NCBI GenBank assembly: GCA_000827205.1
Contig: KN832575.1
Location: forward strand, 147,443-211,442
DNA length: 64,000 nucleotides
Direction: 5' to 3'
DNA from: Plicaturopsis crispa FD-325 SS-3
Lineage: Eukaryota > Basidiomycota > Agaricomycetes > Amylocorticiales > Amylocorticiaceae
Positions 48,057-59,746 of the stretch are shown here, one piece after another; position 1 is the first letter of the stretch; each line of letters opens with the position of its first letter. Both the position numbers and the translations under genes were made by a program. The notes under the pieces are model-generated. The model was not told the DNA's origin, made no database searches, and saw nothing but the letters and a program-made list of their open reading frames with translations.

Positions 48057-50086
48057 TCAAGGGCGAGAGATCGTGAGTACGCCAGCACTCAAGTGGTCAT
48101 GAACGCATGGGTGCACCTCGAAGAAGCTGATGACGAAAGTCGTAGGATTCAAGACGCTGAGTTGCGCGACTGAGTGTACACTTTCTTTGACCTCATTCTG
48201 AGCGAAGATGAACGTCCAACGGCCCCGATCCTGATCCCGCTCACGAAGATTGATAAAAACTGCGACGATTTCTTTTAGACTGCGCTCCCCGAAGGCCCGA
48301 TAACTGGGAATGTACGATCCTCGCGTACGGTTGACATCGTTCGCATCGTGGACGCACTCCGCTTCCTGTCCACCTTGATGTCTCTCAAGGTCACCACCGC
48401 AGAATCCTATCGTGCCAAGGTCAGCCACTTGTCGAAATGAAAAAAAAAGAGTGCGCGCCCTGTTGGTGGTCAAATCTGATAGAATCGGTCCTTGCTCCGC
48501 GTGGCGAGCCCGAGTGTTTAGATTAGCAAGGAGACTGTTGCAATAGAGGGGGCACTGTGGGAAGTATAGGCCTCGGTAGATTTGTTCGTTTTTCAGTACG
48601 GCAAGCTGTCGACATCAGCATTTAGTGATAGAACCTCGGGGTAAGCCGCGGGCACGAACTGTGACCACTGTGCACGCAGCGAACGCGGCGGTCCATATAC
48701 CAGTATGTATGGACTTGATCGCAACGCGTTGTAGAATGTGGTCAGAGCTGTATAACATTGTGAGTACGACTAGCTTCAGCACTGTAGATAGCACCAAGTG
48801 GACTCGCCCTTCAAGACCCTCTATGCGGCTTTTCCACAGAAGGTATATTAGCGCAAAGGAAAGCGCAATGTCAACGACAGCAGCCGTCCCGTTGACAGCG
48901 GTAAGAGTGAGCTGCAGCGAGGGAGTTCAAAATCTAGACGGCACGATGCATAATTTGCTTACCTCTGAGCGAACAGTGAAGTGCTCGCGATCATTAAGAT
49001 GGCTACTGCTGTAAGAGCGTCAGAGGTTATCACCAGCATGGAGGACATCATGTACATACCGAAATATGATGAAAACTTTTCCACGTAGAACAAGGGTTGG
49101 AGACACATTCAACGAGAAGTCAGGACGTCTTGAAACGTACCTATAATGCCTACGACTTGAAAAAGGGCAGCGGGCGCCTTCCGTCAATTCAAGACATTTA
49201 GCCAGAACGCTACACGGTTTCGGAAAAAAATTGACTGACCCAAACAGTGGGAATTATCCAGCGCTTCTGGCTGAAGATCCAGATCCTGTAGCAAAAGAAA
49301 CCCTGTGTAGGTACGGAAACCATAGCCTAAGAAAGAACCGCAAATTAGATTGAGTGCCTACGAGTAAGTAGATTGGATTGGATTGCGCGAACCGTGATGA
49401 AGGTCTGCCACTGAAAAGGGTCGTCAGAACTAAGGTCTCCGTTATGTTGGGGGATCTCACCATGAATTCTCTGTCAACAAATCAGTTAGCGGTACGTCCA
49501 CATGTAACATACGCAGCACGTACGGCACTGTGCGGCTGACATAGACATAATTGCCGAAGTAATGAATTAGGACAGAGTAAACTGAAAGGGGGTGGCGACC
49601 ATGAGCACGAAGAGAATGCTCTATGAATGGAGGAGAACTCACGCCCAGTGACTAGGAGCATTGTGTGTGTTGTGTCCATGACCCTTAGAGAAAAGGCGGC
49701 TGAGCATTCTGGGTAGAGTCTGCCGCGCAGTACGAATCATACCAGATCCAGCAGACCTATGCACAGCAGGGGACGGACTCAGTGGGCACTCTCAGATGAC
49801 ATCACGGAAACGTTACCAATGACTTGATGGACCGTCGGTCTCTCGGATAACTAGACGCACGTTAGGGCACACTCGCAGTGGTGAAGGATAGCCACTGACT
49901 TCAGAAAGTACATGAACCTGTCGTGCAGATCAAGTTGTCAGTGTGACACTCTTTCTGCTGTGGGATACAACCAACTTACGTCTGCAAGCAAGTCGCGCCC
50001 CACAAAGCGAAAGAAAAGCAAGTGGAAACGAGCTCCACGCCATAGTACGGCCCTAGATTGACATTGCTACTCACTATGGACGACAT
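48057..50086 (-). CDS. DUF6534-like multipass membrane protein, copy 2 (15 exons)
   Basis: Fifteen exons join in frame, for 408 residues: 49980-50086, 49900-49917, 49817-49850, 49743-49756, 49643-49683, 49524-49581, 49461-49470, 49393-49410, 49240-49326, 49141-49177, 49060-49075, 48963-49008, 48808-48911, 48660-48747 and 48057-48605. Recognisable family pieces are GPYYGVELVSTCFSFALWG, FMYFLNYPRDRRSIKSL, VMDTTHTMLLVTG, FFCYRIWIFSQKRWIIPTV, VDIALSFALIYLLWKSR, RVAIKSIHTGIWTAAFAAC and CPLYCNSLLANLNTR. Exon 7 has only 10 bases. Intron 48748-48807 has a GC donor (GCGAGT). The long C-terminal tail after LANLNTR is not conserved and may hide another intron. Function is unknown. Confidence 0.82.
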
Positions 50087-51753
50087 GACGGGAGAGAGAG
50101 CGAAAGACAAGACGACCGAGGCGTGCTGACGGGTATTTAGCATAGCTGCGGACAGGTCGCCCGGAAGCGAAAGACGGAAGAACTGAGCAGTGGGGCGGGG
50201 TGGAAGCTTGCCGGTGCGGACATCGTTTGCAGTAACTCATGAGCAGGACAGTCTTTCGCCGCTCAACGTACAATTTCGCAGGACCACTTCTTGCAGTTTG
50301 CAAAGAGCGAGTACCCGATCGACCACAGGACTGATTTATGCCGGCATTCATCTTGATAACAGGGCGGATAAGCATTTGGATGAAGTCGAATACATGAAGG
50401 GGAGGGTACCCGGTCGGGGCGGGAGGTTGCCGGCCCGGCGGTAGCATGAACCATTCGGCGACCTGTACAAAGAAGAATAAGTACTACAGAAGTAGACTAG
50501 GAACCCAGCCCGTCAGGCTGGAGCAGCCGCTATCGATGCAGCAAGGGAGACAGAACGACGTGAGCGATCGACAGTTTGCATTGATATGTCGCTTTCGCGG
50601 GGAGTCCGACATGCAAGTCCGGCTTCGGGGTAGATGGCGGAATTTTCCGCCGCTGTACTAGCAAAGACAGCGGATCAGCATCCTGAACGCAAAAACGCAT
50701 CATGCACTCACATATTTACGCTTGGTACGAACGTCGAGCGTGACTCTAGAAGGCAAGCCCACCTCTTGCGCCCTTGCGATATCGCACCATGGCGTCGCAT
50801 CAATATTCGCGTAAAAGATGGCTGCTTGCCTATTTTCTGACTCGAAACCTCGGCGAGGAGCGGAGCCTAGAGCGACGAGGCGTCGAAAAGTTATTCACAA
50901 GGCATGACTAGCAATGAGCCGGAAGGAAGGTTTTGCATGCGTAAGTGCAGGAAGGAGGGGCCTGGGTGTCCGTTGCGTTCGTAGGATAGTCAAACACAAA
51001 TGTCTGGACGGATTTCCACCGCGCTACTACAAACGGAACCATCTTCATGAATGCTGGAGCGGCAGCGGCATCCCTAGATAGTTCAAAAAGCGAAGGGGCA
51101 TGTCCGCAAGCCGTCAGCCACGTTATTTCTAGCCACCCTTCGCCAGTGCCACATTGGAAGTTGGAATTGCCATTCACATTGGCTAAGGCTCGTTGGTGTA
51201 CTATTCACAGGGTTCCAGGACCAGCGGTGTAGATCGTGCAATTCGGAAGCATCTGCATATATATATGAGATACGCACTGTTTCGACCATGTCGCTCACAT
51301 ATTTCTCATCACTGAGATCCCATACGGATGGATGTCTGAATGCGATCAGGATCGTATTGAGCGTCTTCCAAATGAAAAAGTGACTGTGACAGCGCGACGA
51401 TGCGACTTTTCATATCCCGGGTGACGAGAAGGAGGCCGACGATATCTTCGCCGTGTTGACCAACAAGGACGCCCATGCATTAGGTATACAGACAGAGAAC
51501 GGTGACGACGAGCGACCGACAGAAACCAAGTTGTACAAGGAAGGAGCTGGTTGTTATTGTACAAGTCACTTTTATTAAGAACTTCGGAGTCGGACAACTT
51601 CAAGATCTGCAACACTGGCAGCCGCTTCCGATGTCCGAGCCGACGCGCTGCAAGTTGTGGGACCTTGTGGATTACGGATTGCACTTAACGGTCAAGTCGA
51701 CCGCTGGCTGCTGGTCGGACTGTCGCCATTCTCTCATTCTTTAATCTGTATCG
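50087..51753. other. Spacer with an unassigned open frame
   Basis: A minus-strand frame at 50908-51177 (TWLTACGHAPSLFELSRDAA...) reads smoothly and vaguely recalls the C-terminal part of fungal F-box-type proteins, but I cannot support a gene. Nothing else is recognisable. Confidence 0.35.
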
Positions 51754-54592
51754 ATGTCTTTCTTCGCTCGCCCGCAAGGTACTTCGGCTGTCAAGATCGT
51801 CCGCCCAGAACCAGAGGAAGAAACTTTGCCCAAGGAATCGCCTCGAAAGGGTCAGTCGGTTCACATGGCTTCATATAGTCGTTAATGCTGCACGACCGTA
51901 GAGAACCAACGCCAATGCAGGAACATCCTTATCTATGGGTATGCTCGATGTGTGGATTCGCTCGTTCCCTAATAGCACTGACTATCTGCGTCCAGATCAT
52001 GTAAGTTCCAGGACAAGGGTTGCATATACTATCATCCCCCGGTGAGTTTGGTTTCAAATCCGGGCGCGTCTTCTATGAATGAGGGATCAATGCTTGGACT
52101 GGACCAACAAGTGCTACTGGCTACAAGCTCCTGTTACATTTCACGAACGCGACGTGAGAGTCCGGTCCAATGCACCGACTAGTCAACATCTTCAACCTCG
52201 GAGATCGGTGTCGATGGCATCGAATCTCTCATTCAGCGCCAACCTACTACTTTTCACTCACGCTAAATTCTTCACTTATCAGGCACAAGACGATACCATT
52301 CCTACGACGGACACCACGTCCCCGCGCATGTCCAACTCCACGCCAGTCAAACTTTCTGCAGCGGTAAATGCTCCGGTTTTTGTCCCCAAATCAGCCGTCG
52401 CCGCGGCTTTCTCGCCACCTAGCACTCCGCCTCCTCCTTCTGCCGCGTCGTAAGTCAGCCCCAATGTGGTCATCTGGTCAAGAATTCCAACGGTGCCGTT
52501 TGTAGTACGCCCTCGGTTCAGGCCTACAATGACCAAGACCAGGAACACGATCCTTACAACCCTTACTCCTACCCTGCCTCCCATGATGACGAACTCAATG
52601 GCCATGCAGGAGGCGTATGTCTTGTCCTTGCTCGTATCAGACGCCTAAGATTATTGATAACTTAATTCAGATCGATCCGTATGAGGCATCACCAGATATG
52701 TATTCTTCGGGATACGATGCCTCAAATGGAATGGATCCATTCTATCAAACTCCGCAGCCCACATTCGTTCGCCAACCCGTAAGAAAGACCTCCGCGAATT
52801 TCATCCCGGTACAATTGACGATCCAGCCTCTAGCTCCTGTATCACCTCTACACAGCTCCTATTCCGGCGCCCTTCGATTCACACTTCCTTCCATCGGACC
52901 TGCGCGAGAGCCTTACACAACGCGCCGAAACTTTACGCACATATCCTGCGTCGACCCTCGCAGGCCTTCCAGATGAGCTTCAAGGGTATCATACCCTCGT
53001 TCCGCTCGAAAATACGTCCAATGAGCGGAGAAAATTTGGAAATTGGTACTCTGTAGTGTATCGCGCGACGTCGTCAGTCGATGGCGGGACGTATGCCTTG
53101 CGTCGCGTCGAAAGTAACTGGCATCTTCCCGTATACCTTTCGACACATCACTCATTGTTTCAAAACAGATTTTAGATTAATGCACCAGGCTGCCTTCACC
53201 GCCATCGAGACGTGGTCACGGATTCAACATCCAAACATCGTCTCGGTCCGTGAGGCATTCACGACTCGCGCCTTCAACGACAATTGTAAACTCGTCCCTC
53301 CCACCCGGCATACGATCCCTGATTGACTCAACCTGCTTTCTAGCCCTTGTCGTGGCTTACACTTATCATGCCAACTCCCTCACGCTTTTCGATGCCCACC
53401 TGAGCTCGACTGCTGGCCACAAACAGCCGTCTCCCCTCCCTGAACGCACACTCTGGTCGTATCTCATCCAGCTGGCCAGTGCTGTCAAGGCGGTGCATGA
53501 TGCTGGCCTCGCAGTGCGCGTTATTGACTGTACAAAGATCATCGTGACGTCCAAAAACAGGTAACATACTGTCAACATAGTGTATACCCCTCTCTGCTCT
53601 AACGGTATTGCATCACAGAGTCCGTATCGGCTCATGTGGTCTCGTCGACGTCCTCACGTATATTCCAAACCTTTCGCCAGACCCCGCGCTTATTCAACAT
53701 CAACAAGACGACATCATATGCCTAGGGCGTGTTATAATGGCCCTTGCTACTCTGAACTTGGCTGCACCTTCAAACCTCCCTAAAGCTCTCGATACTATGA
53801 ACAGGCTTTACAGCGCGGAATTGAAGAACGTGGTTTTATGGATGATCGGTGTCACAAAAACAGGTGTCCAGCGGGTGAGGTTGCATCCTCTGACGGGTCT
53901 GAGCTGAAGGCTCATGTGTCTCTTCTGGCAGACAATTGCACAGGTCTTCGAGCTCATTGGAAGTCGCGTAGCGCTCGAGATGGATGAGGCGAACAAGTCA
54001 GTTCCTGCCTATTCGTACGACTGCACTTGCTGATATATTTCGTCGCGGTAGTGCCGTTGACAAACTTGAGGGCGAGCTCATGAGCGAGCTTGAAAATGCT
54101 CGACTCGTGCGTTTGCTGTGCAAGTTTGGTTTCATAAACGAGAGGCCCGAGTGCGTTTCATTCAGTTATTCTTCTGCCCCGTGCTAAAAACGTGAATACA
54201 CAGATTCTCCCGCGAGCCACGGTGGTCGGAGACCGGGGATCGATACATCATCAAGCTTTTTCGCGACTACGTCTTCCACCAGGTCGACGAAGCCGGCAAC
54301 CCGGTGGTCAACCTTTCGCATGTTCTTACATGTCTAAATAAGGTTCGTGTGTTGCTTTGTACGCATATCTGCTGTTGCTCATAGCACTGCTATTAGCTGG
54401 ACGTTGGCACGGAGGAGCGGATCATGCTTGTTGCGCGTGACGAGCAGAGCTGCCTTGTCGTTAGTTATAAAGAAGTAAAATCGTGCATAGATGCGGCGTT
54501 TAGGTGGGTCTTGTCTCCGTTCGATGGTCACTTCTCTGTTACCTGACTGATGCCACGACAGTGACCTTGCTCGGACGAGCTATACGCAATAA
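51754..54592 (+). CDS. PAN3: PAN2-PAN3 deadenylation complex subunit PAN3
   Basis: Fifteen exons join in frame from 51754 to 54592, giving 624 residues. The N-terminal CCCH zinc finger reads [21 protein letters not shown] (C-x8-C-x6-C-x3-H). A Pro/Ser-rich linker with a tyrosine-rich part (DPYNPYSYP) follows. Then comes [11 protein letters not shown], the PAM2-like/linker region, and the pseudokinase domain ([54 protein letters not shown]). The C-terminal domain has [31 protein letters not shown] and [21 protein letters not shown]3 binds poly(A)-binding protein and brings the PAN2 nuclease to mRNA tails in the cytoplasm. The kinase fold lacks normal catalytic residues, as in the family. One intron (52042-52282) is 241 bases; the others are short. 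It is a housekeeping gene inside the cluster span. Confidence 0.96.
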
Positions 54593-56245
54593 CGGGGCGC
54601 TACGACAGCTAAGCTGATAAAATAGGTAGAATCAAAAAAAAAGACGAGGAAAAATATTAAAAATACAATTTGGCCTTTTCTTTTCGATCACGGGGAGTGG
54701 AGGATTGGGATGATGTGCTCGCGCGCTTTGCTTTGTCTCTCGCAAGGGGTGGTCCTCGGTCCTCAAATCAGCCCTGGCAGTGGTAGTACTTGAACGTTCA
54801 GCACCCTCGGTGTCCCTCCCCGCGAGTCACGACTTACATACCTAATTTGGATATGTTTTCTTTCATTTTGAACCCCGCGGCATTGGTAGTGCCACCCCCG
54901 GCTCGAGGATGGGCCTGGATGGCACGGTGGCGATAAGATATAGGACAAAACAGGGTAGAACGTGTCTCCGATATCATGCCTCGTTGTCCTTTTCCATCAG
55001 GAGAATGGCAAGACATATTGCACTTGGTTCATCGACTTCAGAATCAAAGGAGAAATTCCTAATCAGCGAGCCGCGTCCCACTTCTGCGTCGTACTACTCA
55101 ACGCCATCGCTACGCTCCGCGCGATGTGGGATCTCTTTCTCCATTCAAGGTGTACAACTCGCCAGTCGGTGTAGGCGACTCGGAGATCATGCTCTCCTCT
55201 TTCTCTCCCCTGTTACAGTCTTGTCCGCTAGTGCAGTCCGACTGGTCCTGCGGTGCTTATCCGTGATCCTGGATTGGCCAGTCGAGACATTGGGTTCACT
55301 AGTAGTAAGGTGATGAGGAGTCGTGATTCGTTGTTGCTGACACCAATACATGCCTGTTCTGCAGGCGACGTGGCCGACGTCGGGTCGACGCCGCGTCTGG
55401 GTCAGCTCGCCCGACGCCGACTCACATAAATGGTTCTGCCTGAGGATTCAGAGTAGGGCAAATCTCCGATAATTAGCCCTTAGGCGCAATAGGCAGCCAA
55501 GCAATGGGATATGTCATGATTAACATAGCGTTATACGTATACGATGCAAGAGGGCGTGGCTTTGAGCTCCGAGTCGGTTGTCTGGATGGACGTAGTACGC
55601 GTTTTCACCGCATGGCACGCAGTACCCAGTGGACCAGAATGTTGGTAGAAGGTGTCCATCATTTGTTCAGTCGAGCACAAGCTAAGATTCGAACTGTTGG
55701 CGCCCAATGACTTCGGCGTACGGGCAACGTTTCATGACGGTGCGCCACAAATCAGATCCACGTCGGGCATACCTCGTATAGACATTCGCGCTGTACCTAC
55801 TTATATACATCGGTGCCCCTCTAATCAAGATGCATTGCGATATTCACCTCCGTCATCGCCGCGTGTTAATCTTGCCCGTAGAGTCTGATTCAGGGCTGAA
55901 AGTGTGGCGGGACGCAGCGTGCTAGTGGCCGCTGACCTAGGCGCCACAACTTGCCGCCGGCTTGTGTTCATTATGGAACAGCCGCAAACTGCGCCGAAAT
56001 CTCATTACTCCCATATCTAAGTCTTCCCCGATTACTCGCCACTTTAAATTGACAGAACGTGTGTTTGCTAGTGGTCCAAGCCATCGACGTATGCGGAAAA
56101 GGGTGTACAATATATAGATTGTACATCAGTCATCTACCCGCTACATAGCATTGAAATCGGAGAGCAGAACGGGAAAAACTAGATCGTACCGTCGACTACG
56201 TCGCGAAGGAAAGCAAAGCAAAAGGAAACGGGAGAGTAGATGGGT
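54593..56245. other. Convergent spacer
   Basis: It lies between the 3' ends of PAN3 and UbiA copy 2. Short frames at 54909-55313 and 55504-55888 show no motif. I see nothing supported. Confidence 0.45.
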
Positions 56246-57301
56246 TTAGACTGCTACGTAGGAGCGCCAGTAACCAGGTAGGGCATGGGCAGCGGAAAGC
56301 CACACCTAAGGACAAGATGAGCACTCGGTGAGCGTGAGAAAAGCGGAGAAGGGCTCACGTTGTAAAGGTAGAACGACACCTGATCTTGCGGGATGGTCTT
56401 GTATTTCAAGAACCGGACCCCAACCAAAAGCGCGAGCGCGTGGAAGCACAAGCTGGTCATGATGTCAAGCTGCCAGAGGAAGCTGAGCCCAATGCTCCAG
56501 CACAACAGTCCGGAGATGACAGTGTAGCGCGCAATGGACGGGACAACGAGGGGCAGGGTCTGCCGGCCAATAAGGCGGTCACCCTCCGTGTCCTTAAAGT
56601 CCTGCGCTTGGATGGTCGTTAAGAAGATGCCGAAGCTGCACACGACGGAGATGATGCCGGCACCATCCAGACTCGTGCGATCGCACCCTATTCAAGAATA
56701 AGGGTCAGAGAAATGCTATTGCGACGAGGGGGGCAAGTACTCACGCGCAATCAGGGTGGAACCATACTCAAAGGAAGCAAATCCACATGCGTTAACAAAG
56801 TTGCGGACAGCCCAGTGTCCGGCGTGGCAGTGGCACTCGTCATAAAGAATCGTAAAGAACACAAGCGCGACGCTCGCGTAGAAGACCTGCGCACTATAGC
56901 ACAGGCTCAACGCGAAGCATATCGGGACAAGTGCCCAGCGGAAGATGATAGCGTTGCGGAAAGTGATGCGCCCGGAGGGGAGTGGTCGGTCTTTCTTGTT
57001 GTTCTTGTCCTCCTCCGGGTCGAGGGTCTGATTCGACACGTCGAATTGGAGGAGGTGCAGCCATATCCAGAACACGGCATGGGCAGTGGAGGAAAGCGAG
57101 CAAGAGGGCGCGGAAACAGCGGAGAGGATGCTCTATGAAGATAATAACGTGTCAGGCTTCACACTGAATGTTCACAGGAGAGAGAACAGCACGTACGATG
57201 GGGATGAGGGTGGTCTTGATGTCGGATTTCGTGAAGAGGAAGAGCGTGACGGCATGGTACGAGAGGGCGGAGACCGCCGAACGTACAAGATTGAGAGCCA
57301 T
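56246..57301 (-). CDS. UbiA-family prenyltransferase or terpene cyclase, copy 2
   Basis: Four exons (57197-57301, 56745-57132, 56359-56687, 56246-56305) give 293 residues. Both Asp-rich motifs are kept: NQTLDPEEDKNNKKD and QDFKDTEGDR. Exons 2, 3 and 4 have exactly the same lengths as in copy 1 (388, 329 and 60 bases); exon 1 is one codon longer. Large parts are identical in protein sequence, including TKSDIKTTLIPI, HLLQFDVSNQTLDPEED and YNVWLSAAHALPGYWRS. Differences are conservative and spread over the gene, while the introns differ freely. So this is a true paralogue under selection, not a recent exact copy. TATAAAAT lies about 105 bases before the ATG. Enzymatic role as for copy 1. Confidence 0.92.
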
Positions 57302-57404
57302 TGGGAAGGAGTAGTACAGAGGGGAGGAGAAAAAAAAAGAGGAAAAAAGGGAAGTACAGGCGAAGCTACAACTTGCACTGGGATAAGTTCGGGATAGGAC
57401 GAGG

Positions 57405-57412
57405 GATTTTAT
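57405..57412 (-). promoter_or_regulatory. TATA-like box of UbiA copy 2
   Basis: TATAAAAT on the minus strand, about 105 bases upstream of the ATG at 57301. Confidence 0.35.
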
Positions 57413-59746
57413 AGATGGCTCACCTCCGTATCAATCGATGGCCCGGCGGTCGCGAAGCAGGGAGCTGGCTGCATGTCGGATTATACAAATCTAACATATG
57501 TATCTAACAAATCTGTAGATGCCGCGCTACGTGGTCAAAGTCGATCATCGAAGGCACGGTTTTCTGTTGCGGTCAACTTGCGGACATGAACGATGATGGC
57601 GGCGAGAATCTAAGCGATCTAAATAATTATTCTCGTCGAGGGAGACCTAAACCCGAACTCCCGGTCCGCTCATTCTGTCACCTCTCCTCTTCTTCACGGT
57701 ATTTGCCATGGGCGCTCTCTGCCGTGCGCTGCTCCTGCAAGTTCACACATCTCTTTTCGTATACGGGATTCAGTATTTCAAGCCGGCATTTTTGCGTTTT
57801 CAACCGTGCCAACTGCCTGCTACGTAAATACTTGCAGCATGCCCCTCCTCGTGCTCAGCGTGTTCCAAAGTGGGAGCTTGACGGGTGGTTGCCTGAATTC
57901 TCTCTCTTAGGCGAGCGACACGTTTGGAAGCGTCCCACTGCTTGTCCCTGGATCCCGGACCGTTCCTTCGTCGTGGTGGCGTCGCATCTCAGTGGCCTCG
58001 CCGCTTTCACGAGTTTGAAATGACCCTCCGCGATTGTGGGCTACTGCGGACGATTTTATGCTGGGATCAGCTATTTCCCGACGTGACCGTGCAATGTCAA
58101 GGTATGCACTTCGCTTGCGATTGCTATTCAGACTTCAAAGCCTGCGAACCTCTCTGCGCGTGTGTGTATGTCTGATATCTTCATCTGTTCTGACAGATTC
58201 TGGACGTATGTATAGGCCTATAAAACCTCCTTCATGCACAGGATGATGCCCGGCTAACAACTGCGGGTACTTGGGAGCCACCAGAGCACGGCATCATCGG
58301 GCACCGTGCTCTGCCCGTGGAATTAGCCGCTAAACAAGTGGTTCAGGCGCCTGTAGCTTCCTCCCTCAAGGCATCCGTCTACTTGATGGTTGGGCGTATC
58401 GATGACAAATAATGCAACTTTTGCCCATATCTTGTTTAGTTCAGGGGGCTAGTAGGTTAATATAACTATCATGTAAGTACGTGATTATCGTGCTCTCGAT
58501 GTATCGGTCGCTCATGTTTTCGTCGCGGAAACCATTTTGCATGGTCCTAGTAACATTAGCATTCTCATCGTGGTCATCCACTTGTGCTTCTCCGCCACTT
58601 GTTTTCGGCGAGACACAACGCAGCGCGTCAAGAAGATGGTTCTTACGTGCCTAAAGTAAGGGTCCTACATGTACTTGCGTGCGTTTGTTTCAGTGCTTTC
58701 TTCCTAAAAGTTGAACCATGATGAGATCTCTAACTTCCACCCGATAGGTAGTGCACAGCGCCCATTGGAGAACATGGGCTAGCGTGATCTCGCGTTGTAT
58801 GCCGGTCCATTCTGCGCGAGAATAGCATTATGTACGGGTGTTATAAGCACGTTAGCAAGTGGGTTCGTGTTTTATATTTTCTCTATCAGCCTGCGCCAAG
58901 AATGTGGCGTATCACTGAGGGCAGGAGATGTCAGATAACATGCAGCGCCTTCCGCTAAAACAGCCATTTTCGAGTTCCCCGCGCCTAGCAAGAAAAATGG
59001 AGCTGTACGCTCATAGCCTGCTCGCTGTCGACATACATGACGTCCTGTAGCGCTGAACGAATCCCGGTTTCCCCGCGATAACGCTTTTCTGCGTATAGGT
59101 CAAGAATCATCGGAGCCAGTCTTCGAACACCTCTGTGCCTACGGCCTTTCGATTCGAAGTCATACCGGGGGGCACGGCGGTTCTGATTCGGAATGGCAGA
59201 AGGGCTGCAGCCGCGGGAGTTGGATGTACCGTATGTCCATGTCCCACGCACACTTGTCGCGGACAGTTTTAGATCATGATGCTAGCATGCAGTTGCGAGC
59301 TTAGCGGATTGAATAGCAAGGTGCGTACTTCTCCAATTCTTTTGGTTGAGTTCGCTGATGGCTTTGTAGCACCATGAGAGTTTGCGCGAGCATACAGTGC
59401 ATTGTTCATCTCCTGGGAGTCCGCAGACACCTCGTCTGAGCCCGATCCCAGGTTCGATAATAGCGTTCTGACCTTGCCCATTTCTACTACCGGGAGGTAT
59501 CCCTTGTGGGGGAGTCTGATACGCTCTGGTGTCGCCGATCTCGGTATCCCGACATCGTTGGACTGCTTTGTTATATACGTAGGCGCGCAACAGATCTAGA
59601 GTATATGACCTTGCCAAGTTGCCTATGGCCAAGTGTAATCCTGATCACCGGAAGTACCCGGCAACTTGTGGGACGGCCTCATGTGATTTTCCCCAGTTAT
59701 TGAGTCTGGCGTGCCGCGAACGCAATTGTCGTCCTCGTCGTCCGCA
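57413..59746. other. Spacer between UbiA copy 2 and the Lon gene
   Basis: A plus-strand frame at 57586-58023 and minus-strand frames at 58985-59251 and 59282-59632 are open, but none carries a known motif or convincing splice chain. No gene is supported. Confidence 0.4.

Noticed and set aside
48057-50086. DUF6534-like copy 2 as a pseudogene
   Set aside because: It first looked broken by many frame changes, but fifteen small exons, including one with a GC donor, join in frame to the conserved C-terminal motif.
50908-51298. F-box-type protein
   Set aside because: The resemblance is only in general style; there is no F-box motif and no start or exon chain.
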